Notes: a model not told the origin generated them from the letters alone. Numbered from the stretch's first letter, positions 8,269 to 16,914 are shown. The stretch: DNA of 64,000 nucleotides from Sphingomonas gei (GCF_004792685.1 NZ_SRXT01000001.1:806001-870000), one strand, 5' to 3'. Made by a program: numbers and translations.

Positions 8269-8643
8269 ATGAGAAGAGCCGTGAACGCGATGCCAGACCA
8301 ATCGCTGTCTTCTTGGAAGGACACACTGATCGATTACGTGCGTTCGGGCGAGCCCGACCTCACCAATCGCCAGATGGCTCTCCTGATGCTTGTGTATCTC
8401 GATGCGGGGCCCCATACGGTCCGCGGATTGGCGCGGGCGTTGAACGTATCCAAACCCGTTGTCACCCGCGCCTTGAATCGCCTAGGGACGCTCGGCTATC
8501 TGCGCCGTCAACGCGACGATACCGACAAACGTAACATCTTCGTTGCGCGTACCGCTGAAGGGGCAGAGTTTCTTGCAGAGTTCGGGCATTTCCTCGCTGG
8601 TGACGCCATCGGTCAGCCAGCCGCCCGCAGGGCCAACGCGTAA
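8269..8643 (+). CDS. MarR-family winged-helix transcriptional regulator
   Basis: This 124-residue (or shorter) DNA-binding protein carries a winged helix: LTNRQMALLMLVYLDAGPHTVRGLARALNVSKPVVTRALNRLGTLGYLRRQRDDTDKRNIFVARTAEGAEFL. The ligand and target are unknown. The start is uncertain: ATG 8269, GTG 8281 and ATG 8290 are all in frame, and GAGAAG at 8272-8277 could serve the last two. The 3' end overlaps the next reading frame (from 8600) by 44 nt in a different frame, so the two products may be translationally coupled. The gene is divergent from secG. Confidence 0.85.
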   Translation: MRRAVNAMPDQSLSSWKDTLIDYVRSGEPDLTNRQMALLMLVYLDAGPHTVRGLARALNVSKPVVTRALNRLGTLGYLRRQRDDTDKRNIFVARTAEGAEFLAEFGHFLAGDAIGQPAARRANA

Positions 8644-8953
8644 GCGCTTCTCGCTGAAGGGCCGTTCCGCGACGTTCGACTCGCGCGTCGACGCCGTCCG
8701 GCGTGACCTTGCCGATGTACGGCTCGCCGACCGCGTATTCGCTCCCCATTACGCCGCACCGATGCCACGCAGCCTCGCGACCGCCGCCGATCTTCGCGCC
8801 AGCGCTGCGGCTGATTCCGAAGTGTTGACCAGCCTGAACGCCGGCGACGTGTTCGAAGTGCTCGAGCTGGCCGGCAATCGTGCCTGGGGCGTCGCACCGG
8901 CGACCGGAATCGTCGGCTACATCCCCGCTGCAGCGCTGACCGACGCGCAATGA
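8600..8953 (+). CDS. SH3-domain protein
   Basis: This protein of about 117 residues has no signal peptide. An N-terminal conserved block, KRFSLKGRSATFDSRVDAVRRDLADVRLADRVFAPHYA, looks like one family. It is followed by a bacterial SH3-type domain (TAADLRASAAADSEVLTSLNAGDVFEVLELAGNRAWGVAPATGIVGYIPAAALT), which in other proteins binds cell wall or peptides. The GTG at 8600 is the most plausible start, but no good ribosome-binding site is visible. It begins inside the MarR gene, and its stop overlaps the argC start as ATGA (8950-8953), so all three may be translated from one transcript. Confidence 0.75.
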   Translation: MTPSVSQPPAGPTRKRFSLKGRSATFDSRVDAVRRDLADVRLADRVFAPHYAAPMPRSLATAADLRASAAADSEVLTSLNAGDVFEVLELAGNRAWGVAPATGIVGYIPAAALTDAQ

Positions 8954-9891
8954 CCATTCGCGTGTTCATCGACGGCGCCGTCGGCACGACCGGCCTCGAG
9001 ATTCGCGAACGTCTCGACGGCCGCGACGGAATCGAGCAGTTGATCCTCGCCGAGGCGGACCGCAAGGATCCGAAGAAGCGCGAGGACGCGCTCAATTCGG
9101 CCGATTTCGTCATCCTCTGCCTGCCCGATGACGCGGCGCGCGAGGCCGTGACGATGATCCGCGCCGACAAGGTCCGCGTGATCGACGCATCGACCGCGCA
9201 CCGCGTCGCGCCCGATTGGGTCTATGGTTTTGCCGAGCTCGAGCCCAGCCAGACCGCGGCGATCGCCGAGGCGGCACGGGTGAGCAATCCCGGCTGCTAC
9301 CCGACCGGGTTCCTAGCGCTCGTGCGGCCGCTGGTGCGCGCGGGGCTGGTGCCGGTGGATCATATCTTCGCGGTGAACGCGGTGTCGGGCTATTCGGGCG
9401 GCGGCAAATCGATGATCGCGGAGTTCGAGGACCAAAACACGCCAGGGTTCACCGCGACAGCATTTCGCAATTACGGCCTGAACCTCGACCACAAGCATGT
9501 GCCCGAGATGCAGAAGCATGCGCGGATCGAGCATCCGCCGATCTTCCAGCCTGCGGTCGTGCGCACCTATCGCGGGATGGTGGTGGAGGTACCGCTCCCG
9601 CTTCAGACCTTCACGCGCCGCCCGTCGCTGGAAGCGATCGAAAATGCGCTGCGCGACGCGTATAAGGAGAGCACCTTGGTGCGCGTGCTGCCGGGCGACG
9701 TCTCCACGGTTTCGATCGAAGAAGATGCCGGCACCGATCGGCTGAGCGTGCGCGTGTTCGGCAATGCCGAGCGCGGCCAGGCACGACTCGTCGCGACGCT
9801 CGACAATCTCGGCAAGGGCGCCGCCGGCGCTGCGGTGCAGAATCTCAACATCATGGCCGGGCTCGAGCCGACCTCGGGGCTGGTTCTCTAG
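8950..9891 (+). CDS. argC: N-acetyl-gamma-glutamyl-phosphate reductase
   Basis: This 313-residue cytosolic enzyme is the third step of arginine synthesis; it reduces N-acetylglutamyl phosphate with NADPH. The start MTIRVFIDGAVGTTGLEIRERL is the dinucleotide-binding site. The active-site Cys sits in VSNPGCYPTGFLALVRPLV. The remaining family blocks include NAVSGYSGGGKSMI and HKHVPEMQ. At 313 residues it belongs to the shorter ArgC type common in alphaproteobacteria. Its ATG overlaps the stop of the SH3 gene. Confidence 0.97.
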   Translation: MTIRVFIDGAVGTTGLEIRERLDGRDGIEQLILAEADRKDPKKREDALNSADFVILCLPDDAAREAVTMIRADKVRVIDASTAHRVAPDWVYGFAELEPSQTAAIAEAARVSNPGCYPTGFLALVRPLVRAGLVPVDHIFAVNAVSGYSGGGKSMIAEFEDQNTPGFTATAFRNYGLNLDHKHVPEMQKHARIEHPPIFQPAVVRTYRGMVVEVPLPLQTFTRRPSLEAIENALRDAYKESTLVRVLPGDVSTVSIEEDAGTDRLSVRVFGNAERGQARLVATLDNLGKGAAGAAVQNLNIMAGLEPTSGLVL

Positions 9892-9955
9892 AACTCCGGC
9901 TTGATCTTTGGCGCCCGTTGGTGTCTCGCGGGCGAAACAAGTCGAGAGGCGTATA

Positions 9956-11413
9956 ATGCACCAGCCCGTGGGCAAATTGCTGCTGTTCGGAGCAACCGGC
10001 GACCTCGCGCAGCGGATGCTGCTGCCGTCGCTCTATGCGCTGCATGCGGACGGGCTGCTCCCCGCCGGACTGACGATCACCGGCACCGCCCGCTCGGAGA
10101 AGGACGACCAATCCTATCGGGAGTTCGCCCGCCACGCGCTCGAGGAATTCCTGCCCGCCGACCGCAAGGATGACAGCGCTGTCGGGAGCTTTCTCGATCG
10201 TTTGCGCTATCAGTCGCTCGATGCCGCGAACCTCGACGGGTTCGCCGGCCTCAAGGAAAAGCTCGGCGACATTTCCGGTGGGCTCGCCATTTTCCTGTCG
10301 ACGGCACCCTGGCTGTTCGGGCCGACGATCGAGGGGCTCAAGGGCGCGGGGCTGACCGGCGACAATGTCCGGATCAGCCTCGAAAAGCCGCTCGGCAAGG
10401 ATCTCGCTTCCAGCCGTGAGATCAATGATCTCGTGGCTGGCGCCTTCCCCGAGGAGCGCACGTTCCGGATCGATCATTATCTCGGCAAGGAGACGGTGCA
10501 GAACATCCTAGCGCTGCGCTTCGGCAATTCGCTGTTCGAGCCGGTGTGGAACGCCCAGGGCATCGACCATGTCCAGATCACGGTTTCGGAGACCGTTGGT
10601 CTGGAGGGCCGTGCCGGATTCTATGACGAGACCGGCGCGCTGCGCGACATGGTCCAGAACCATATGCTCCAGCTCGTCGCACTGATTGCGATGGAGCCCC
10701 CAGCCCGCTTCGACGGCACGGCGATCCGCGACGAGAAGGTCAAGGTGCTGCGCTCGCTGCGACGGATCAGCGCCTCCGAAGCGCCCCAGCTCACCGTCAC
10801 CGGCCAATATGGCGGCGGCGCAGTGAAGGGCGAGATCGTCCGCGATTACGCCACCGATCTCGAAAAGCCCTCGGACACCGAGACGTTCGTCGCGATCAAG
10901 GCGCATGTCGACAATTGGCGCTGGCACGGCGTGCCTTTCTATCTGCGCACCGGTAAAAGGCTGGCGGAGCGGCGATCCGAGATCGTCATCCAGTTCAAGC
11001 CGGTGCCGCATTCGATCTTCGCCGAACGCGGCGGCGCACTGCAGCCCAACGTGCTGGCGATCCGCCTCCAGCCCGAGGAATATGTCCGGCTGCTGGTGAT
11101 GGCCAAGCAGCCCGGGCTCGACCGCGAGGGCGTCCGCCTGCGCGAAGTGCCGCTCAATCTCAGCCTCGAGAACGAATTTGCCGGCACGCGCCGCCGGATC
11201 GCTTATGAGCGGTTGCTGCTCGATCTGATCGAGGGCGATCCCACGCTGTTCGTCCGCCGCGACGAAGTCGAGGCGCAATGGGAGTGGATCGACGGCATCC
11301 GCGCCGGCTGGGACGCCAACGACATCAAGCCCAAGCCCTATGCCTCGGGCAGCTGGGGGCCCTCCGCCTCGATCGCGCTGACAGAGCGCGACGGGGTGAC
11401 GTGGAACGAATAG
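9956..11413 (+). CDS. zwf: glucose-6-phosphate 1-dehydrogenase
   Basis: This 485-residue enzyme oxidises glucose-6-phosphate to 6-phosphogluconolactone and is the entry point of the Entner-Doudoroff route. Visible features are the nucleotide site LLLFGATGDLAQRMLLPSLY, the active-site segment FRIDHYLGKETVQNILALRFGN, and the substrate region GAxRDMVQNHMLQL. The ATG at 9956 is chosen over upstream in-frame codons because GAGAGGC sits about 7 nt before it and the product then begins MHQPVGKLLLFGATGD. It is the first gene of the operon zwf-pgl-edd-glk-eda; pgl follows after 49 nt. Confidence 0.97.
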   Translation: MHQPVGKLLLFGATGDLAQRMLLPSLYALHADGLLPAGLTITGTARSEKDDQSYREFARHALEEFLPADRKDDSAVGSFLDRLRYQSLDAANLDGFAGLKEKLGDISGGLAIFLSTAPWLFGPTIEGLKGAGLTGDNVRISLEKPLGKDLASSREINDLVAGAFPEERTFRIDHYLGKETVQNILALRFGNSLFEPVWNAQGIDHVQITVSETVGLEGRAGFYDETGALRDMVQNHMLQLVALIAMEPPARFDGTAIRDEKVKVLRSLRRISASEAPQLTVTGQYGGGAVKGEIVRDYATDLEKPSDTETFVAIKAHVDNWRWHGVPFYLRTGKRLAERRSEIVIQFKPVPHSIFAERGGALQPNVLAIRLQPEEYVRLLVMAKQPGLDREGVRLREVPLNLSLENEFAGTRRRIAYERLLLDLIEGDPTLFVRRDEVEAQWEWIDGIRAGWDANDIKPKPYASGSWGPSASIALTERDGVTWNE

Positions 11414-11462
11414 CCGCCAATACCCATATCGACGACGAACCCGCCGAACTTCAGGAGCAAGC

Positions 11463-12170
11463 ATGACGACCGAAATCGAATGGTGGGACTATGACGATGC
11501 CGACGAGATGGCCGCGGCCGTCGCCGGCGACGTGCAGTTCATCATCGAAAGCGCGATCGACGCACGCGGCGCCGCCGTGGTCGCGCTCGCCGGCGGCAAG
11601 ACGCCGCTGCCGATCTACGAGGCGCTGGCCAAGGCCAAGCTCGACTGGAAACGCGTGACCATCGTCCCGGGCGACGATCGGCTGGTGCCGCTCGGCGATC
11701 CGCTGTCCAACGTTACCGCGATCGGCAAGGTGTTCATTCCCAAGGGTGCGCGGGTGATCCCGCTGATCAGCGCGACCGTCGCCGATTATAAGGCCGCTGG
11801 GCGCGCCGCCGACGCGATCCTGCAGGATCTGCACTGGCCGCTCGATCTTTGCCTGCTCGGCATTGGTGGCGATGGCCATGCCGCTTCGATCTTCCCCGGC
11901 CCCGACTTCGACGAGGCGCTCAACGGCCCCAAGGAACGCCGGGCGCTGGGCGTGATGCCCGACCCGCTGCCGCCCGAAGCGCCGGTCGCGCGCGTGTCGC
12001 TGAGCAAGGCCGCGATCGTCTCGGCGCGCGCGCTGATGATCGCGATCACGGGTCAGGCCAAGCGTGACGTGCTCGAGCAGGCGATCGAGCAGGGCGCCTC
12101 GTCCAAATATCCGGTCGGTCGCATCCTCGCGGATGTCGAGCTGCCGGTGGATATCCACTGGGCGGCGTGA
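11463..12170 (+). CDS. pgl: 6-phosphogluconolactonase
   Basis: This 235-residue enzyme hydrolyses 6-phosphogluconolactone to 6-phosphogluconate. Family blocks are ALAGGKTPLPIYEALAKAKLDW, VTIVPGDDRLVPLGDPLSN and LLGIGGDGHAASIFPG, the last corresponding to the GMGGDGHTASLFP signature. It is second in the Entner-Doudoroff operon. A palindromic repeat fills most of the 104 nt between it and edd. Confidence 0.96.
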   Translation: MTTEIEWWDYDDADEMAAAVAGDVQFIIESAIDARGAAVVALAGGKTPLPIYEALAKAKLDWKRVTIVPGDDRLVPLGDPLSNVTAIGKVFIPKGARVIPLISATVADYKAAGRAADAILQDLHWPLDLCLLGIGGDGHAASIFPGPDFDEALNGPKERRALGVMPDPLPPEAPVARVSLSKAAIVSARALMIAITGQAKRDVLEQAIEQGASSKYPVGRILADVELPVDIHWAA

Positions 12171-12178
12171 ACGCCCGG

Positions 12179-12267
12179 CCGTTCGTGCTGAGCTTTTCGA
12201 AGCACCGCTCTCCCGGCGCGCTCGGGAATTGAAGAAGGCGCCCTTCGACAAGCTCAGGGCGAACGGA
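12179..12267. repeat. paired palindromic REP-like element inside the Entner-Doudoroff operon, copy 3
   Basis: The arms at 12179-12207 (GTGC/GCAC type; one T replaces a G in the core) and 12241-12267 (GCCC/GGGC type) are inverted. The right arm ends in CGGAG 8 nt before the edd ATG, so the repeat itself seems to supply the edd ribosome-binding site (GGAG at 12264-12267). Confidence 0.88.
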
Positions 12268-12274
12268 GTTTGAG

Positions 12275-14095
12275 ATGACAATTCATTCCGAAATCGCCGC
12301 AGTCACCGATCGCATCATCGAGCGCTCGAAGGCGAAGCGCGCCGCCTATCTCGACCTGATCCGCCGCGAGCGCGAAAGCGGCGCGGACCGGCCCAAGCTC
12401 GGCTGCGCCAATCTGGCCCATGCTTATGCCGGCACCGACGAGCAGCGCGACCTGATGACTCCGGCCAACCGGATGAACATCGGCATCGTAACTTCGTACA
12501 ACGACATGCTGTCGGCGCACGCGACCTATTATCGCTATCCCGAGCAGATGAAGATCTGGGCACTCGAGGCCGGCGCGACCGCGCAGGTCGCGGGCGGGGT
12601 TCCGGCGATGTGCGACGGCGTGACTCAGGGCTATGCCGGCATGGAGCTGTCGCTGTTCAGCCGCGACACGATCGCGCTGTCGACCGGCATCGCGCTTTCG
12701 CATCGGGTGTTCGAGGGCGTCGCTCTGCTCGGCATCTGCGACAAGATCGTCCCCGGCTTGCTGATCGGCGCGCTGCGCTTCGGGCATCTGCCGATGGTGA
12801 TGATCCCCGGCGGTCCGATGCGCTCGGGACTCGCCAACAAGGAAAAGGCGGCGGTCCGCGAGCGCTATGCCGAAGGCAAGGCGACCCGCGAGGAACTGCT
12901 CGAGTCCGAGATCGCCGCGTATCACAGCAAGGGCACGTGCACCTTTTACGGCACTGCCAATTCGAACCAGATGATGATGGAGGCGATGGGGCTTCACATT
13001 CCCGGTGCCGCCTTCGCCAATCCGCAGACCAAGCTGCGTCAGGAACTGACACGGGCGGCGGTGCACCGGCTCTCCGACATCGGCTGGGCCGGCAATGATT
13101 ATCGCCCGATCGGCCATGTCGTCGACGAGAAGGCGATCGTGAACGCTGCGATCGCGCTGCTCGCGACCGGCGGCTCGACCAACCATTTGATCCACGTTCC
13201 GGCCTTTGCCCGCGCGGCGGGGATCGTCATCGACTGGGATGATTTCGACCGGCTCTCACGCGCCGTCCCCTTGCTGACGCGAGTCTATCCCAACGGTTCG
13301 GCCGACGTGAACGGCTTCGAGGACGCCGGGGGCCCGAGCTTCGTGATCCGCGAATTGCTCAAGGGCGGGTTGATGCACGGCGACACGCTGACTATCGCCA
13401 AGGAAGGCATGGCCGCCTATGGCCGCAAGCCCGGCGTCGAAGGCGATGCGCTCGTCTGGCACGATCACCCCGAGAAGAGCGGCGACGAGACCATCGTTCG
13501 CACGGTCGACACCCCCTTCTCGCCCGAAGGCGGCTTCCGCATCCTGAAAGGCAATCTGGGCCGTGCTTGCATCAAGGTGAGCGCGGTCGAGCCCGATCGT
13601 TGGACGATAGAAGCGCCGGCGCGAGTCTTCTCGGACCAGTCGGAGGTGCAAGCGGCATTCAAGGCGGGCGAGCTCGACCGCGACGTCGTCGTCGTCGTCC
13701 GCTTCCAGGGGCCCAAGGCGAACGGCATGCCCGAGTTGCACAAGCTGACGCCGCCGCTAGGCGTGCTGCAGAATCGCGGCTTCCGCGTGGCATTGGTGAC
13801 CGACGGCCGGATGTCGGGAGCGTCGGGCAAGGTGCCATGCGCGATCCACCTGTCGCCCGAGGCACTGGGCGGCGGTCCGATCGGCAAGCTGCGCGACGGC
13901 GACATGGTCCGGCTCGATGCCGAGGCGGGGACGCTGGAGGCAATGGTGGATGCCGACGAATGGAACGCACGCGAACAGGCCACCATGCCCGCCCGCGTCG
14001 AAGGTACCGGGCGCGAGCTGTTCGCGATGATGCGGCACCACGCGGACGAAGCCGAACTCGGCGCCTCCGCAATGCTCGCCGAAGCCGGGCTCTAG
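12275..14095 (+). CDS. edd: phosphogluconate dehydratase
   Basis: This 606-residue iron-sulfur dehydratase of the IlvD/Edd family converts 6-phosphogluconate to 2-keto-3-deoxy-6-phosphogluconate. Recognisable parts are MNIGIVTSYNDMLSAHATYYRYPEQMK, VAGGVPAMCDGVTQGYAGMELSLFSRD, LGICDKIVPGLLIGALRFGHLPMVMIPGGPM and GTCTFYGTANSNQMMMEAMGLHIPGAA. The conserved Cys residues that hold the cluster are present (MCDG, GICDK, GTCTF). Length is normal. The ribosome-binding site is embedded in the preceding repeat. Confidence 0.98.
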   Translation: MTIHSEIAAVTDRIIERSKAKRAAYLDLIRRERESGADRPKLGCANLAHAYAGTDEQRDLMTPANRMNIGIVTSYNDMLSAHATYYRYPEQMKIWALEAGATAQVAGGVPAMCDGVTQGYAGMELSLFSRDTIALSTGIALSHRVFEGVALLGICDKIVPGLLIGALRFGHLPMVMIPGGPMRSGLANKEKAAVRERYAEGKATREELLESEIAAYHSKGTCTFYGTANSNQMMMEAMGLHIPGAAFANPQTKLRQELTRAAVHRLSDIGWAGNDYRPIGHVVDEKAIVNAAIALLATGGSTNHLIHVPAFARAAGIVIDWDDFDRLSRAVPLLTRVYPNGSADVNGFEDAGGPSFVIRELLKGGLMHGDTLTIAKEGMAAYGRKPGVEGDALVWHDHPEKSGDETIVRTVDTPFSPEGGFRILKGNLGRACIKVSAVEPDRWTIEAPARVFSDQSEVQAAFKAGELDRDVVVVVRFQGPKANGMPELHKLTPPLGVLQNRGFRVALVTDGRMSGASGKVPCAIHLSPEALGGGPIGKLRDGDMVRLDAEAGTLEAMVDADEWNAREQATMPARVEGTGRELFAMMRHHADEAELGASAMLAEAGL

Positions 14096-14193
14096 CCACG
14101 CGCTTTACTTCTGCGCGTCCAGCGCAGAGAAGGGCGCGCGCACCGTATGCCAACGTTGACAGGCGATGGGCACGAGAGGGTCAGGGAGTAGGC

Positions 14194-15162
14194 ATGGAAG
14201 TCGTCGCGGTCGATATCGGGGGCACGCATGCCCGCTTTGCCGTAGCGGAAGTGGCGGAAGGGCGCGTCGTCTCGATTGCCGAGCCGATGACGCAGAAAGT
14301 TGCCGAGCATCCGAGCCTCCAGCTTGCCTGGCAGGCGTTTGGCGATTCCCTGGGGCGGCCGTTGCCCAAGGCTGCGGCGATCGCGGTGGCGTCCCCTGTA
14401 GGCGGCGAAGTGATCAAGCTGACCAACAATCCGTGGATCATCCGCCCCGCGCTCATCCCCGAACGGCTGGGCGCCGAGACCTGGACCGTCGTCAACGATT
14501 TCGCGGCGATCGGCCATGCCGTGGCGCAGCTCGGCGATTCGGACTTCCTCCACCTCTGCGGTCCCGACACCCCCCTGCCCGCGCGCGGCTCGCTCACCGT
14601 ATGCGGCCCGGGTACCGGGCTGGGCGTCGCGCAAGTGTTCCGCCACAAAGGCGGCTACGACATTATCGCGACCGAAGGCGGCCATGTCGATTTCGCGCCG
14701 CTCGATCCGATCGAGGATGCCTTCGTCAAGCGGCTGCGCCGCGAATATAACCGCGTGTCGACCGAACGGATCGTCGCCGGCCCGGCGATCGTAGCGATCT
14801 ACGAGACACTTGCCGAGCTCGAGAAGCGCCCGGTGCCGCGCCACAGCGACAAGGAGCTCTGGGCGCTGGCGTTCGAAGGCAAGGACAGCCTCGCCGTCGC
14901 CGCGCTCGACCGCTTCTGCCTCAGCCTCGGCGCCGTCGCAGGCGATCTTGCGCTCGCCCATGGCCCGACCGGCGTAGTGATCGCCGGCGGTCTGGGCTTG
15001 CGTCTCAAGGACCATTTGCTGCAATCGGGCTTCGGCGAGCGCTTCGTTGCCAAGGGCCGGTTCCGGAACCTGATGGCGTCGATTCCCGTCAAGCTGATCA
15101 CGCATCCGCAGCCGGGCCTTTACGGCGCCGCTGCGGCCTTCGCCCAGGAGCACGCATTGTGA
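14194..15162 (+). CDS. glk: glucokinase
   Basis: This 322-residue enzyme phosphorylates glucose with ATP and feeds the same pathway. The phosphate-binding signature VVAVDIGGTHARFAVAEV is at the N-terminus. Further blocks are VVNDFAAIGHAV, GPGTGLGVAQVF, ATEGGHVDFAPLDPIE and GVVIAGGLGLRL, all typical of the bacterial glucokinase (GLK) family. The ATG at 14194 has AGGGAG about 5 nt before it. The 98 nt after edd hold no gene. The 3' end overlaps eda as GTGA. Confidence 0.96.
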   Translation: MEVVAVDIGGTHARFAVAEVAEGRVVSIAEPMTQKVAEHPSLQLAWQAFGDSLGRPLPKAAAIAVASPVGGEVIKLTNNPWIIRPALIPERLGAETWTVVNDFAAIGHAVAQLGDSDFLHLCGPDTPLPARGSLTVCGPGTGLGVAQVFRHKGGYDIIATEGGHVDFAPLDPIEDAFVKRLRREYNRVSTERIVAGPAIVAIYETLAELEKRPVPRHSDKELWALAFEGKDSLAVAALDRFCLSLGAVAGDLALAHGPTGVVIAGGLGLRLKDHLLQSGFGERFVAKGRFRNLMASIPVKLITHPQPGLYGAAAAFAQEHAL

Positions 15163-15773
15163 CGACGACGATTGCCGATATCATGCGCGCTGCCCCGGTG
15201 ATCCCGGTGCTGGTGATCGAAGACGCGGCGCAGGCGCGGCCGCTCGCCGAGGCGCTGGTCAAGGGAGGGCTTCGCGTCCTCGAAGTGACGCTGCGCACCG
15301 GCGCGGCGATCGAGGCCATCGCGGAAATGAAGAAGGTCGAGGGCGCGATCGTCGGCGCGGGCACCGTGGTCAACACCGACCAATTCAAGCAGGTGATGGA
15401 CGCCGACGTCGAGTTCATCGTCTCGCCGGGGCTGACCGAGCGGCTGGCGGATCCGATCATCGCGAGCGGCGTACCTTTTCTGCCGGGCATCGCCAACGCC
15501 GGCGACATCATGCGCGGGCTCGATCTGGGGCTGACGCATTTCAAGTTCTTCCCCGCCGAGACTTCGGGCGGGTTGAAGGCGCTCAAGGCGCTGGCGGCGC
15601 CCTTCTATCAGGCGAAGTTCTGCCCCACCGGCGGGGTGAGCCTCGCGAGCGCTCCGGAATGGCTGGCGTTCGATCCGGTGCTGTGCGTCGGCGGAAGCTG
15701 GATCACGCCCAAGGGGGCGAGTGTCGCGCAAGTCGAGACACTGGCGCGCGAAGCGGCGGGGTTGCGAGACTGA
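15159..15773 (+). CDS. eda: 2-keto-3-deoxy-6-phosphogluconate aldolase
   Basis: This 204-residue class I aldolase cleaves KDPG to pyruvate and glyceraldehyde-3-phosphate. The substrate-activating Glu is in LRVLEVTLRTGAAI and the Schiff-base Lys in LTHFKFFPAETSGG. GAGTVVNTDQF and FCPTGGVSLASAPEWL complete the barrel signature. It starts at GTG 15159, inside the glk stop codon, so translation is coupled. It ends the operon; a dense palindromic region follows. Confidence 0.97.
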   Translation: MTTTIADIMRAAPVIPVLVIEDAAQARPLAEALVKGGLRVLEVTLRTGAAIEAIAEMKKVEGAIVGAGTVVNTDQFKQVMDADVEFIVSPGLTERLADPIIASGVPFLPGIANAGDIMRGLDLGLTHFKFFPAETSGGLKALKALAAPFYQAKFCPTGGVSLASAPEWLAFDPVLCVGGSWITPKGASVAQVETLAREAAGLRD

Positions 15774-15911
15774 TTCCCTCTCCCTCCGGGAGAGGGAGGG
15801 AGCCGACGAAGTCGGCGGAAGGGTGAGGGTGAGTGGGATGACTTATGTCACCCTCACCCTTCCCACTCGCTGCGCTCGCGGGCCCCTTCCCGCTCCAAAA
15901 GGGAGCGGGAG
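15774..15911. repeat. palindrome cluster between convergent eda and mltG
   Basis: Successive inverted repeats occupy the whole gap. These are CCCTCTCCC/GGGAGAGGG, CCGAC-gaa-GTCGG (15803-15815), a perfect 14-bp pair AAGGGTGAGGGTGA (15819-15832) with its complement (15848-15861), and CCCGCTCC/GGGAGCGGG at the right end. This looks like a second family of REP-type sequence and could also stop transcription from both sides. Confidence 0.75.
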
Positions 15912-15915
15912 AAGA

Positions 15916-16914
15916 TCACATCTCGCCGCGGGCTCTCCGCAACGCATACCATTTCTGGACATTGGCGTTGTGCTGCTCGAGCGTGTCGGCGAACACGTGC
16001 CCGCCATCGCCCTTGGCGACGAAATACAGCGCAGTAGACTGCGCCGGATCGAGCACCGCATCGATCGATTCGCGGCCGGGATTAGCGATCGGGCCGGCCG
16101 GCAGCCCGGTCATCGCATAAGTGTTGTAGGCGTTCACTGCACGCAGCTCGGACTGGAGGATTCGGCGCCCGAGCGGCTTGCCCTTGGTGATCGGGTAGAT
16201 GATCGTCGGATCCGCCTGGAGCATCATGCCGACACGCAACCGGTTCGCATAGACCGCGGCGACCATCCGCCGCTCTTCGGGCTTGCCCGTCTCCTTTTCG
16301 ACGATCGAAGCGAGCGTCACTGCCTCGGCCGGCGTCGACACCGCAATGCCCGGCTTGCGCCGCGCCCACGCCGAAGCGAGATAGTCGCGCATCGCCTTCT
16401 GCATCCGCGCCAGCACCACTGCGCGAGTCTCACCGCGATTATAGGCATAGGTATCGGGCAGCACGCTTCCCTCGGCGGGCACCGCGATCTGGCCGCTGAG
16501 CCCGTCGGCTTTCATCAGCGCCTCATGGACAAGGATCGAAGGCACGCCCTCGGCCACCGTGATCTTGCGCTGGAGCGTCTTGCCCCCCTGCAGGTCCTTC
16601 AGGATGTCGGACTGGCTCTCGCGGGCGAGGAGGCGATATTCGCCGGCTTTGATCGGCGCGCCGCCGCCGAACAGCTTGGAGAGCAGCACGAATCGGCGTG
16701 CCGAGCGGATCGCGCCGGCTTTCTCCAGCTCGGTCGCCGCCTGGCTGAGTGTCGCGCCCTGCGGGATCAGCACCGACATGTTGGCGCGCGATGGCCCGCT
16801 GCCCGCCCAGAGCTGGAGCAGGCCGAGCCCCGCCGCCGCAATCAGGAGCAGGACGACGAGGATCGCGCAGCCGCCCGCCCGCCGCGGACGACGGGAGGGC
16901 GCTGGCTCAGACAG
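15916..16914 (-). CDS. mltG: endolytic murein transglycosylase MltG
   Basis: This inner-membrane enzyme cuts nascent glycan strands and so limits peptidoglycan chain length. The YceG-like domain is clear: ITVAEGVPS, GSVLPDTYAYNRGE, and the catalytic Glu in AVTLASIVEKETGKPEERRMVAAVYANRLRVGMMLQADPTIIY, then TYAMTGLPAGPIANPGRESIDAVLDP. A membrane anchor (CAILVVLLLIAAAGLGLLQLW) is encoded upstream of the first ATG (16779). The only candidate initiation codon between an in-frame stop at 16918-16920 and the anchor is CTG at 16914, which overlaps the end of fabF by 8 nt. I therefore annotate from 16914; with ATG 16779 the protein would lack its anchor. It is the last gene of the fab cluster. Confidence 0.88.
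   Translation of the reverse strand: MSEPAPSRRPRRAGGCAILVVLLLIAAAGLGLLQLWAGSGPSRANMSVLIPQGATLSQAATELEKAGAIRSARRFVLLSKLFGGGAPIKAGEYRLLARESQSDILKDLQGGKTLQRKITVAEGVPSILVHEALMKADGLSGQIAVPAEGSVLPDTYAYNRGETRAVVLARMQKAMRDYLASAWARRKPGIAVSTPAEAVTLASIVEKETGKPEERRMVAAVYANRLRVGMMLQADPTIIYPITKGKPLGRRILQSELRAVNAYNTYAMTGLPAGPIANPGRESIDAVLDPAQSTALYFVAKGDGGHVFADTLEQHNANVQKWYALRRARGEM

Noticed and set aside
13567..14193. Long upstream extension of the glucokinase frame into edd
   Set aside because: The extension is out of frame with edd, Arg-rich and unlike any glucokinase; ATG 14194 has its own binding site and gives the family N-terminus.
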